A DNA stretch of 21,581 bases from NCBI GenBank assembly GCA_934503195.1, contig CAKSVM010000053.1, positions 1-21,581 of the forward strand, given 5' to 3'. Source of the DNA: an uncultured Eubacteriales bacterium (lineage in GTDB: Bacteria > Bacillota > Clostridia > Oscillospirales > CAG-272). The notes beneath the pieces were generated by a model. That model did not search any database. It saw only the letters and a list, made by a program, of their open reading frames with translations, and was not told the origin of the DNA. Below are positions 14,939 through 21,581 of this stretch, piece after piece; positions within the stretch are counted from its first letter, which is position 1; each line of letters opens with the position of its first letter. The position numbers and the translations under genes were made by a program.

Positions 14939-15818
14939 TCGGGTCACCATTTCGCGCGAGATCGTACTCTTTCGACCAGTCGAGATCGCGATATTCCTCG
15001 CCGCGCGGGTCTTCTTTGATGAATTTCACGAGCAGATCGAGCATGTCCTCACTCCACGTGTTTTTGTCGATTTGTGCAGTCGTGAAAACATTCTGCGTGA
15101 TCATCTCGAAGCCGAAAATGTCCTTCACATGTGTCTTCGCGGCTCCGTCGACGACTTCTGGAACGAGGTGCGACGGGATGAAAAGTACACCTCCGCCCGC
15201 GCCGAAAACGATGTCGCCGGGCAGCACGATTGCGTTTCCGAGACGCGTCGGCGTGTTGAATCCGGTCATCAGGAAGTCGCGGATCGGGGTCGGGTCAATT
15301 CCGCGGTAATAAACCTGCACACCATCGACGGCTTTCATCTGTTCGACGTCGCGGACGCCGCCCCAGATGACCGCTCCGCCGGTCTTCGTCTTGGTCGCCA
15401 CGGCCGTAGTGAGGTTGCCACCGAGGAAGGTGCCTTTGTAGATTTTGTCGTACATATCGATGACGAGAACGTCGCCCTCGACGAGCGAATCGACGACCCA
15501 CTGGTTGTAATTTCCCTTGCGGTTTTCCTTCATTCCGATACCGAACATTACCTCGTGAAGGTCGGGACGGGTCGGCGCGAAGGTCGCGGTGACGGCTCTT
15601 CCGACGAGCTTTCTTCCGTCATCATGCAGCGTATGAAGCCGTCCTTCAAACTGAGATTCGTAGCCTTGCACAAAAATCGGCTTCCAGACCTCCTCAAGAG
15701 TCATGCCCTTGAGTGCCTCAAGGTACTTGTCCGGAACGCGCGGACGGCCGTCCTCAAACCGCTCGCCCTTCCACTGAGGGGTCAGCGCGATGATGTCTTC
15801 TTTGACATTAAAATTCAT
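14916..15818 (-). CDS. RraA-family aldolase/decarboxylase-like protein
   Basis: A 300-residue member of the RraA-like fold, a group that includes 4-hydroxy-4-methyl-2-oxoglutarate aldolase and oxaloacetate decarboxylase and is often misnamed dimethylmenaquinone methyltransferase. The core is GDVLVIDMYD, LGGNLTTAVATKTKTGGAVIWGG, and the active-site GGVRD (153-157) with Arg156 and Asp157, which bind substrate and a divalent metal. The protein is longer than stand-alone RraA (about 160 residues), with extensions at both ends such as the N-terminal PDKYLEALKGMTLEEVW. That form is frequent in sugar-acid catabolic clusters. The ATG has GGAGG seven bases upstream and a near-consensus promoter. It overlaps the lactonase gene; the real substrate is unknown. 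Confidence 0.85.
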   Translation of the reverse strand: MNFNVKEDIIALTPQWKGERFEDGRPRVPDKYLEALKGMTLEEVWKPIFVQGYESQFEGRLHTLHDDGRKLVGRAVTATFAPTRPDLHEVMFGIGMKENRKGNYNQWVVDSLVEGDVLVIDMYDKIYKGTFLGGNLTTAVATKTKTGGAVIWGGVRDVEQMKAVDGVQVYYRGIDPTPIRDFLMTGFNTPTRLGNAIVLPGDIVFGAGGGVLFIPSHLVPEVVDGAAKTHVKDIFGFEMITQNVFTTAQIDKNTWSEDMLDLLVKFIKEDPRGEEYRDLDWSKEYDLARNGDPNDTQTAL

Positions 15819-15856
15819 AATTTTGCCTCCGATTTGTTATAAAAAAGTGCAGTTAT

Positions 15857-15885
15857 ATTGTACAACATTTTCGGGATTTTGTCAA
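15857..15885 (-). promoter_or_regulatory. Sigma-A promoter of the RraA-lactonase pair
   Basis: On the minus strand: TTGACA (15880-15885), 17 bases, then TACAAT (15857-15862). No terminator separates it from the helicase gene upstream, so read-through can add to this promoter. Confidence 0.8.
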
Positions 15886-15920
15886 TGACTGGTCGTTATT
15901 GTCGGAATACGTTAAATAAT

Positions 15921-18290
15921 TCACGGTTTCCAGAAGCTTTTTAGGGCGGCAGATAGTGAACGAATGTCGCCGATCAGCCGCATTTTGCGCCAGTGAGCCG
16001 GGAAAAGCCGGGTGTAGCGCGGTGTCGCGAAGCGGTCGTCGACCAGAATCACGACGCCGCGATCGGTTTCGGTTCGTATCACGCGCCCGGCCGCCTGCAA
16101 AACTTTGTTCATTCCGGGGAACAAATACGCGTAATCGAAGCCCGATTCGCTCGTTTCTTCGTAGTACGAAGCGATTATGTTCGACTCGGAATTGAGCCGC
16201 GCGAGGCCGACTCCGACGATTATCGTACCGATCAGCCGCTCGCCGACGAGGTCGATTCCCTCGCCGAAAATGCCGCCTATCACCGCGAATCCAAGAAGCG
16301 ACTGGCTGCTATCACTATTTTCAAAGTGTTTAAGAAACGCTTTTCTGTCAGATTCGTACATATCCGGCTGCTGGATCAGAATTTTCACCTCGGGCGCGAT
16401 CGCCGCAAAACATTTTGCCGTCTCACGCATCAGCTTATACGACGGGAAAAACGCGATGTAATTTCCGATTTTTGCGTTGACCGTCGCGCGGAGAATCCCG
16501 GCGATTTCGTTTCGCGTCTCGCTTCGATCGAGATAGCGCGTTGAAACTTTTTCCATAATTCCGACGAACAGATTATCGGTAGGGAACGGCGATTTCAATT
16601 GAAGATTAACCGGATGCTCACCGCCGCCGAGAACCTTCGAAAAATACTCAATCGGCGTCAGAGTCGCCGAGAAAAACACGGCCGCCCTGCCCTTTTTGAG
16701 CCGTTCCGAAAGCAGCTTTGACGGGTCGATGCAGAGAAGCTTAACACGCAATCGATCGTCGATTGACTCGGTGTAATTCACGAAGGATTCATCAAAAAGC
16801 GCGAGTTTATAGCTATAATCGAGGGCCTCGGAACGCAGCTCCGCGACGTCATTCGCGAACGGAGCCTCGCGGTTTGCCTTGAGCCAGTCAAGCGACATCG
16901 TGAGGAAGTATTCAACCGACGCCGCGAAGGCCTCGTAGGGCGATTTTGACACGTCAAATCCGGGCGTTTCGAAGTTTGAATCGGCGCGCTTTTTAAGGCT
17001 CAAAAAGGCCTTGCAAAGCCCTCTGAGCGGCGTGTAAAGAGGGTCCTCGGGCTTCAGATGCCGTAGGATTCTGAGGAACCGTTGAAAGCTCAACTCGGAC
17101 GAATACATATCGCGCGAACGATTCACGAGATTGTGTGCCTCGTCGATCAGAAAGATGTTTTCGTCGGGCTTGCAATCGTCCGAAAAGAAGCGTTTTAAGG
17201 CGACACGATGATCGAAAAGATAATTATAGTCGCAAATTATAATATCGCACCACAAAGCAAGGTCAAGAGACAGCTCGTAGGGGCAGACTTTGTACTCTTT
17301 CGCGCAGCTTGTGATGATCGCTTCATCGTAGACCTCGAAATTATTGAGCAAATTTGATAGCGCGCTATTTACCCGTGAAAAGTGTTCGTCCGAGTACTGG
17401 CAAATCAGGCTGTCGCAGTCGCGGACGGCCTCTTTACAGAGGCAGATTTTTTCCTTCGCGCTTAAAATTATCGTGCGATTTCTTAAACCGTTCTTCCGGA
17501 GCAGATTTATCGCGTTCGCGGCCGAATTCCGCAGAGTTGTCTTCGACGTGAGGTAGAAAATCCGCTTCGAAAAGCCCCTTCCGAGAGCCAGAAACGCCGG
17601 GTAAATCGCCGAGATTGTCTTACCAATTCCGGTCGGTGCCTCGATGAAAATCCGCTCACGGTTCTTTATCGCGCGATAGACCGACCTGATCATTCCGTCC
17701 TGCCCCGGGCGCAGAGAATTGTAAGGAAATATCAGGCTTTTTGTCGATTCGCGAAGCTCGGACATGAACGATTCTTTGATCAGAATCCACTTTTTGTATT
17801 CGAGCAGAAGGCTATTCACGCGGCTTAAAAGCTCGGCCGCTGTATGCTCCTCGTAGCAGTATCGCGTGTCCTCGGTTTCGAGGTTTGCGTAGGTGATCCG
17901 CGTCCGCACGAAATCGAGGTTTTTATCGAGCGCGAAGATGCAGGCGTAGCACTCGACCTGCGCCTGATGCGCCGGAAAATCGGTCGGATTTATAAACCTC
18001 AGCGGGATTGTCGTCGTCTTGATTTCGTCGATTGTGTAGCTGTCAACTTCGCCGATAATTCCGTCCGCGCGGCCGGACAGAATGAAACTAGTTCCATCGA
18101 CGACAAATTCGCGGCTGAGCGGAACCTCGCGCACGTAGCCCGGTTCGGCGCGCGACTGAATTATGTTGTGAAGTCTTGTGCCCTCGACCATCCGGCTTGC
18201 GCCTGCCCACGAGTCGAGGCTCCCCGAGCGGCAGAGAAAATCGCACATTTCTCTGACGCCGACGCGGATCGGTTCTCTGCTTTCTTCCAT
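15921..18290 (-). CDS. PD-(D/E)XK nuclease fused to XPD/DinG-type iron-sulfur helicase
   Basis: A 789-residue two-part protein. Residues 1 to about 180 resemble a Cas4/RecB-like nuclease: GRADGI with Asp76, DEIK with Glu89 and Lys91, and QVECY (111-115) as the Q-x-x-x-Y motif. The rest is an XPD/DinG-like superfamily 2 helicase. Walker A is EAPTGIGKT (217-225). Cysteines at 283, 292, 297 and 336 (CPYEL) fit a 4Fe-4S cluster domain, and the DEAH box is at 383-386 in LIDEAHNL. Motif V is GIFGEGIDL and motif VI QAAGRVIRTETDRG. It probably unwinds damaged or branched DNA 5' to 3'; nuclease activity is inferred. It starts 13 bases after the DUF4832 gene with no SD, which suggests coupling. A stand-alone CRISPR role is not supported. 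Confidence 0.9.
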   Translation of the reverse strand: MEESREPIRVGVREMCDFLCRSGSLDSWAGASRMVEGTRLHNIIQSRAEPGYVREVPLSREFVVDGTSFILSGRADGIIGEVDSYTIDEIKTTTIPLRFINPTDFPAHQAQVECYACIFALDKNLDFVRTRITYANLETEDTRYCYEEHTAAELLSRVNSLLLEYKKWILIKESFMSELRESTKSLIFPYNSLRPGQDGMIRSVYRAIKNRERIFIEAPTGIGKTISAIYPAFLALGRGFSKRIFYLTSKTTLRNSAANAINLLRKNGLRNRTIILSAKEKICLCKEAVRDCDSLICQYSDEHFSRVNSALSNLLNNFEVYDEAIITSCAKEYKVCPYELSLDLALWCDIIICDYNYLFDHRVALKRFFSDDCKPDENIFLIDEAHNLVNRSRDMYSSELSFQRFLRILRHLKPEDPLYTPLRGLCKAFLSLKKRADSNFETPGFDVSKSPYEAFAASVEYFLTMSLDWLKANREAPFANDVAELRSEALDYSYKLALFDESFVNYTESIDDRLRVKLLCIDPSKLLSERLKKGRAAVFFSATLTPIEYFSKVLGGGEHPVNLQLKSPFPTDNLFVGIMEKVSTRYLDRSETRNEIAGILRATVNAKIGNYIAFFPSYKLMRETAKCFAAIAPEVKILIQQPDMYESDRKAFLKHFENSDSSQSLLGFAVIGGIFGEGIDLVGERLIGTIIVGVGLARLNSESNIIASYYEETSESGFDYAYLFPGMNKVLQAAGRVIRTETDRGVVILVDDRFATPRYTRLFPAHWRKMRLIGDIRSLSAALKSFWKP

Positions 18291-18303
18291 AAATGTTCAG
18301 TAA

Positions 18304-19677
18304 TTATAAACTTCCGACCTTGATTTCGGACAGCTTTGTCCATCCGTCGGACGTCATAAAATCATTCCTGACCGCGAAATCCACCGTCCGCAAGCCCTTG
18401 GAAAGCCTGATCTGAAGCGAATATTTCCCCGCCGGGACGTCCGTGAAGTCGAGTTTCAACGTATCGGTTTTTGTCGAATCGGGCAGCCATCCGAGATTCA
18501 GGCCGACCGAACTGTAAATAGTACGATTCTCTGGTCCGGCGACGCGGATTTCTAGCTTGAATTCATGGTACGCGGGGGCGAATCCGCGGTTGGTTACAGA
18601 TAATTTCGCTAGCGAAATTGTGCCGGAGACGCATTCGGGCAGGTACAATTCTTCCAGAAAGTACCAATATCCGAGTCGATTCGCGGCGTATTCGGTGAAA
18701 TCGCGGTACTTTTCGAGCCACGGACGCGGGTAGCCGTGAAAACCCGCGTAGGTCGCGCGGACGTTTTTCAGAGCTTCGAGGAACGGAAAACAGGATTTCA
18801 TTTCCTCATCTGCCACCATGTGGTAGTGCTGAAGCTCTATGTCGACCGGAGCAGTTTGGTTAAAATAACGAAAGAAGTTCATATTTTTAAGTGTATCGTA
18901 GCCAAACGATTCGCAGTACGAGCTTACGCAGACCGAGTCGTCGCGTGCGCCGATGCCCTTCCCGGCACAATATTCGGCGAATTCGTAGCCGCCTTCGACA
19001 TCCGTCTGGCACGCCGTCGAAAAGAGGTCGTCGTTGAGCATCAGCCGCGTTTTTTTGAAATGTTTCAGGTGCAGATCGACGTGCTTTCGCAGAATTTCGA
19101 TCGGGTAACGCCTTCCCGTGCCGAATCCCGTGTGGCCCTCGCCCCATGTGCCATAGGTTCCGATGTCGATGAACTCGATTCTTTGGTCTCCGTCATATTT
19201 TCTCGCACATTCGGACAAGAAATAATCGAGTTTATCGAGAAAAATCGGGTCGGAATAGTCAGGTTCCCATCTTGGCGGATTGCAGTTTGTGATTTCGAAG
19301 CCGTTCGCGCCCCGATCGCGCACCCATTTCGGCGTCGCGTAGGGGTTTGACGTCTCGTAGCAGCAGAATCTGAAGCTGAAATTGCAGCGATTTTGCCATT
19401 TGTCGAAGATCTCGTCAAGCGCGGAAAAGTCAAATTTTCCCTCCTCCGGCTCAATATCCGACCAGTCGACGCGCAGATAGAGGTGCGAAAGCCCCGGAAA
19501 ATCGGTCAGAAAATCGCCGTCCGCGATGCCGTCGCGATATGTTTTACGCGCAAAACCATTATCGACATAATGCACATACCAGCCCTTGTGCGGATTTTCG
19601 AGGATCCGCTTGTCGTCGGCCAGCGGGCGAAGGTCGATGCGGCCGCGCGGAAGTTTTTTCAGATATGGTTCGTTCAT
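18304..19677 (-). CDS. DUF4832 family, glycoside-hydrolase-like TIM-barrel protein
   Basis: A 457-residue protein that I place in DUF4832. It has the N-terminal ENPHKGWYVHYVDNG (27-41) and SHLYLRVDWSDIEPEEGKFDF (64-84), the usual entry to a (beta/alpha)8 glycosidase barrel. FRFCCYETSNPYATPKWV follows, and IDIGTYGTWGEGH (170-182) has Glu180 placed like a general acid/base glutamate. The last 110 residues form a beta-sandwich-like domain (ISLAKLSVTNRGFAPAYHEFKLEIRV). No signal peptide is visible, so it is probably intracellular. Activity on a glycan is inferred and the substrate is unknown. GGAGGG precedes the ATG. It is divergent from two AraC regulators, and its promoter has a good -10 but no -35, as expected for activator dependence. 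Confidence 0.82.
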   Translation of the reverse strand: MNEPYLKKLPRGRIDLRPLADDKRILENPHKGWYVHYVDNGFARKTYRDGIADGDFLTDFPGLSHLYLRVDWSDIEPEEGKFDFSALDEIFDKWQNRCNFSFRFCCYETSNPYATPKWVRDRGANGFEITNCNPPRWEPDYSDPIFLDKLDYFLSECARKYDGDQRIEFIDIGTYGTWGEGHTGFGTGRRYPIEILRKHVDLHLKHFKKTRLMLNDDLFSTACQTDVEGGYEFAEYCAGKGIGARDDSVCVSSYCESFGYDTLKNMNFFRYFNQTAPVDIELQHYHMVADEEMKSCFPFLEALKNVRATYAGFHGYPRPWLEKYRDFTEYAANRLGYWYFLEELYLPECVSGTISLAKLSVTNRGFAPAYHEFKLEIRVAGPENRTIYSSVGLNLGWLPDSTKTDTLKLDFTDVPAGKYSLQIRLSKGLRTVDFAVRNDFMTSDGWTKLSEIKVGSL

Positions 19678-19705
19678 GTTTCCCTCCGTGATTTTTTATT
19701 CTTTT

Positions 19706-19711
19706 ATTATA
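19706..19711 (-). promoter_or_regulatory. -10 box of the DUF4832 gene, no recognisable -35
   Basis: A perfect TATAAT on the minus strand 28 bases before the ATG. At 17-18 bases upstream there is only ATATCA or CATATC. A missing -35 beside two AraC-type genes suggests an activator-dependent promoter. Confidence 0.5.
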
Positions 19712-19795
19712 TCGCAAATTTATGAATCTGATATGAACTCGCAAAAAAAAATCAAATCGGATAAGAAAAAACGCAATTTTTACTTGATTTTTGCG
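19712..19795. repeat. Repeated CGCAA-type motifs in the divergent regulatory region
   Basis: CGCAAATTTATGAATC (from 19713), CGCAAAAAAAAATCAA (19740-19755) and CGCAATTTTT (from 19772) recur on the plus strand. TTGATTTTTGCG (19784-19795) is the inverted counterpart of the second, differing only in A-tract length. The inverted copy overlaps the -35 box of the AraC operon. They may be operator half-sites for the neighbouring regulators. Confidence 0.35.
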
Positions 19796-19812
19796 GAAAA
19801 GTGTGATATAAT
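19784..19812 (+). promoter_or_regulatory. Sigma-A promoter of the tandem AraC operon
   Basis: TTGATT (19784-19789), 17 bases, then TATAAT (19807-19812), with a TG one base before the -10 (extended -10). The start would be near 19819, about 29 bases before the first ATG. Confidence 0.78.
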
Positions 19813-19847
19813 ATAGAAAAATGATATTCTGACTGGAGTCGGTGGCA

Positions 19848-20675
19848 ATGAGAACTATTTTTCACGATTTTGATGATCCGCTCTTTTCCTTCCATCGGAG
19901 AACCGACGGACTCGATCCCGGATATTTGCATTTTCACACTTATTATGAGTTTTCTATCGTTACTTCTGGTAAAATTAACATTATTGAGGAGGGCGCGAAC
20001 ATCCGCTGCGAGGAACCCTGCATCATTGTCCACGCGCCTTATTCGTTCCACGAAATAATCGCCGAGCGCGGGACGCCCTACGATCACGTCGTCTTCCATT
20101 TTTCGAAGGAATGCGCGTCGGAGCTGCCCTCCTGCATCAACATCGGCCTGCTTTACGCGCGTTCGCTGACGGTTATTCCGATAAACGAAGAGATGGGCGC
20201 GAAGGTTTACCCGCTGATCGCGGCGTACGACGCCTGCAACAAGGACGAGGACGCACTGAAAATCCTGATCATGACCTCACTTTTGCGCGTGATTCAGGAA
20301 AATCTGAAGTTCGCGATCACCGACAGCGCGTGCGGCTTCCCCGATCGGCTGAGCTACATCCGTGATGTTACGGAGTACATAAATTCACATTATTCCGATC
20401 GTCTGAGCGCGGACGACATCGCGAAGGTGTGGTTTATTTCGCGACAAAAGCTTGACGCCGACTTCAAATCGGTCATGAGCGTGACGCTGAAGCAGTACAT
20501 CCTCGACGCGCGGATCGCGAACGCGATACGCCTCCTCTCGATGGGCGGCAAGGTCTCGGACGTCACTTATGAATGCGGGTTTTCATGTGAGTCGCACTTT
20601 ATTCACATATTCAAGGATCGTATAGGCACATCGCCATACAAATTTTCGAAAAATTGCAGCTTCAGCGTAAACTGA
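19848..20675 (+). CDS. AraC-family transcriptional regulator, first of a tandem pair
   Basis: A 275-residue regulator. An N-terminal cupin/AraC-binding domain (MRTIFHDFDDPLFSFHR, LHFHTYYEFSIVTSGKINII, PYSFHEI) is followed by the two-HTH DNA-binding domain from about 170. HTH1 is LSADDIAKVWFISRQKLDADF and HTH2 is VSDVTYECGFSCESHFIHIF, ending in GTSPYKF. Histidines in LHFHTYYE and FHEI are typical of sugar-sensing cupin pockets. The ATG at 19848 has GGAG nine bases upstream; the GTG at 19842 would be too close to it. The adjacent, similar gene at 20695 is a paralogue with an almost identical recognition helix region. It likely controls the divergent DUF4832 gene and perhaps itself; the ligand is unknown. 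Confidence 0.92.
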   Translation: MRTIFHDFDDPLFSFHRRTDGLDPGYLHFHTYYEFSIVTSGKINIIEEGANIRCEEPCIIVHAPYSFHEIIAERGTPYDHVVFHFSKECASELPSCINIGLLYARSLTVIPINEEMGAKVYPLIAAYDACNKDEDALKILIMTSLLRVIQENLKFAITDSACGFPDRLSYIRDVTEYINSHYSDRLSADDIAKVWFISRQKLDADFKSVMSVTLKQYILDARIANAIRLLSMGGKVSDVTYECGFSCESHFIHIFKDRIGTSPYKFSKNCSFSVN

Positions 20676-20694
20676 GCTGACGAAGGAGGACAAA

Positions 20695-21552
20695 ATGGAG
20701 ACGGTATTTCACGATTTTTCGGTGCCGCTTTTCGCGTTCAGGCGGAACACGCACTGGCCGGGGCCGCCGAATCTGCATTTCCACATCCACTACGAACTCG
20801 ACGTGATCCGCTCCGGCGAGATCACGATCATCGCGAACGGCACGCGCATCTACAGCCGCGGCCCTTGCATGATCCTCTACAAGCCGTTTTGTTATCACGT
20901 GAACATGGATCACAACACCGATGTTTACGACGTAAATGTGTTTCATTTCAACAGCAAAGTCGCGAAGGAGATCGCGAATTTCGTGAATGTCGACGAACTT
21001 TATCGTCCGAACGTGACCTATCTTCCGCTCGAAGGCGCGCTTTGCGACGAGGTGATGTCGCTTCTCGGCGCGTTCAGCGAGGCTCCCGAACGCGAGATCG
21101 AACGTCGGCTGATTCTCGCGGCTCTGCTCGATTTCGTGAAGCGCAACTACGCGCTGACGACGACCGACCGCGCCGTTTCGAGCGACGAAAAGCTCGTTTA
21201 CATCCGCGAAATTTCGACCTACATCAGCGAACACTACCCTGAAAAGCTCACCGCCGAGGGAATCGCGAAGCAGTTCCTCGTCTCCCGCCAGAAGCTCGAC
21301 GCTGATTTCAAATCGATTATGAACATGACCCTCAAACAGTACATTCTCGACATCCGAATCGCAAACTCCATCCACCTTATGTCGCTCGGCCGTAAGGTCG
21401 CCGATGTTACCTACGACTGCGGCTTCTCCAGCGAATCCCACTTCATCCACATCTTCAAAGACCACATGGGAATCTCCCCCTACCAATACTCCAAGATGTT
21501 GAGTTCTGCTATGGATTATGTCTCTGGGGGCGGAGGAACCAATTTTCGATAA
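20695..21552 (+). CDS. AraC-family transcriptional regulator, second of a tandem pair
   Basis: A 285-residue paralogue of the preceding gene, 19 bases downstream, with a strong AAGGAGGA RBS (20683-20690). Shared blocks are FHDF..PLFAFRR, LHFHIHYELDVIRSGEITII, SRQKLDADFKSIMNMTLKQY, RIANSI and GFSSESHFIHIFKDHMGISPYQ. The sensing domains differ more than the DNA-binding domains, which suggests different ligands but overlapping target sites. The normal AraC end is at SPYQYSK (residues 261-267). The last nine residues, SGGGGTNFR, are encoded by the left arm and loop of a 19-bp palindrome, and the stop codon lies in its loop. The original C-terminus may therefore have been replaced when that repeat arrived. 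Confidence 0.92.
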   Translation: METVFHDFSVPLFAFRRNTHWPGPPNLHFHIHYELDVIRSGEITIIANGTRIYSRGPCMILYKPFCYHVNMDHNTDVYDVNVFHFNSKVAKEIANFVNVDELYRPNVTYLPLEGALCDEVMSLLGAFSEAPEREIERRLILAALLDFVKRNYALTTTDRAVSSDEKLVYIREISTYISEHYPEKLTAEGIAKQFLVSRQKLDADFKSIMNMTLKQYILDIRIANSIHLMSLGRKVADVTYDCGFSSESHFIHIFKDHMGISPYQYSKMLSSAMDYVSGGGGTNFR

Positions 21553-21574
21553 ATGTGGTTCCTCCGCCCCCAGA
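21523..21574. repeat. 19-bp perfect inverted repeat overlapping the AraC stop codon
   Basis: TCTGGGGGCGGAGGAACCA (21523-21541) and its exact reverse complement (21556-21574) flank a 14-base loop that contains the TAA stop. No T-run follows; C-rich sequence continues to the window end. It resembles the GC-rich palindromic intergenic repeats seen in some Firmicutes genomes and could act as a transcript-end structure. The contrast with the AT-rich regulatory DNA around it suggests a mobile origin. Confidence 0.75.
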
Positions 21575-21581
21575 CCCCCAC

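Noticed and set aside
14913..15842. 309-codon plus-strand frame opposite the RraA gene
   Set aside because: Antisense shadow; the RraA protein on the other strand has clear motifs, RBS and promoter.
15921..18290. Possible CRISPR-associated Cas4/CasDinG reading of the nuclease-helicase
   Set aside because: No repeat array or other cas gene is present in the window, and this fusion type occurs widely outside CRISPR loci.

Overview
The window looks like chromosome from a spore-forming member of class Clostridia (Firmicutes), probably an uncultured gut-type lineage. The reasons are spoVT and sigG homologues, a Firmicutes-type DUF4317 gene, AckA and TmcAL side by side, strong AAGGAGG-type ribosome binding sites, and several near-consensus sigma-A promoters with 17-bp spacers. 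Nearly all of it is coding. I see no rRNA, tRNA, CRISPR array, transposase or prophage gene, and no gene-free stretch longer than 300 bases. || Layout. 1-440: 3' part of a GNAT acetyltransferase. 611-2827, plus strand: spoVT, a 74-codon unknown small gene with its own promoter and two flanking hairpins, and an MFS permease. 2845-4878: a minus-strand SGNH esterase convergent with the permease and divergent from a DUF4317 gene. 4899-6778: an AraC regulator whose promoter and RBS lie inside the terminator-like hairpin of the DUF4317 gene, then sigG with a sigma-F-like promoter and a strong terminator. 6827-10502, minus strand: purE-purC-purN-purH. 10575-11777, minus strand: ackA, facing tmcAL on the plus strand through two overlapping promoters. 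13143-13868: an alpha/beta hydrolase, convergent with a minus-strand block that reads, in transcription order, DUF4832 glycosidase-like protein, nuclease-helicase fusion, RraA-family aldolase and beta-propeller lactonase (19677 down to 13946). 19848-21552: two tandem paralogous AraC regulators divergent from the DUF4832 gene. The window ends in a 19-bp perfect palindromic element that supplies the last codons of the second regulator. || How the genes fit together. The pur genes cover four activities of de novo IMP synthesis (steps 3, 6, 8 and 9-10), but purF, purD, purL, purM and purK are absent here. AckA makes or uses acetate, and TmcAL uses acetate directly for tRNA modification. The right-hand third looks like a carbohydrate or sugar-acid locus: AraC sensors, a glycosidase-like TIM-barrel protein, a lactonase and an RraA aldolase. 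Its substrate cannot be read from sequence. SpoVT and SigG belong to the late forespore programme but are separated by unrelated genes. || The best candidates for something new are regulatory: the combined terminator, promoter and RBS at 4899-4948; the face-to-face ackA/tmcAL promoters; the hairpin-flanked small gene after spoVT; and the palindrome forming the end of the last gene. I found no clear multi-gene defence or other novel system.
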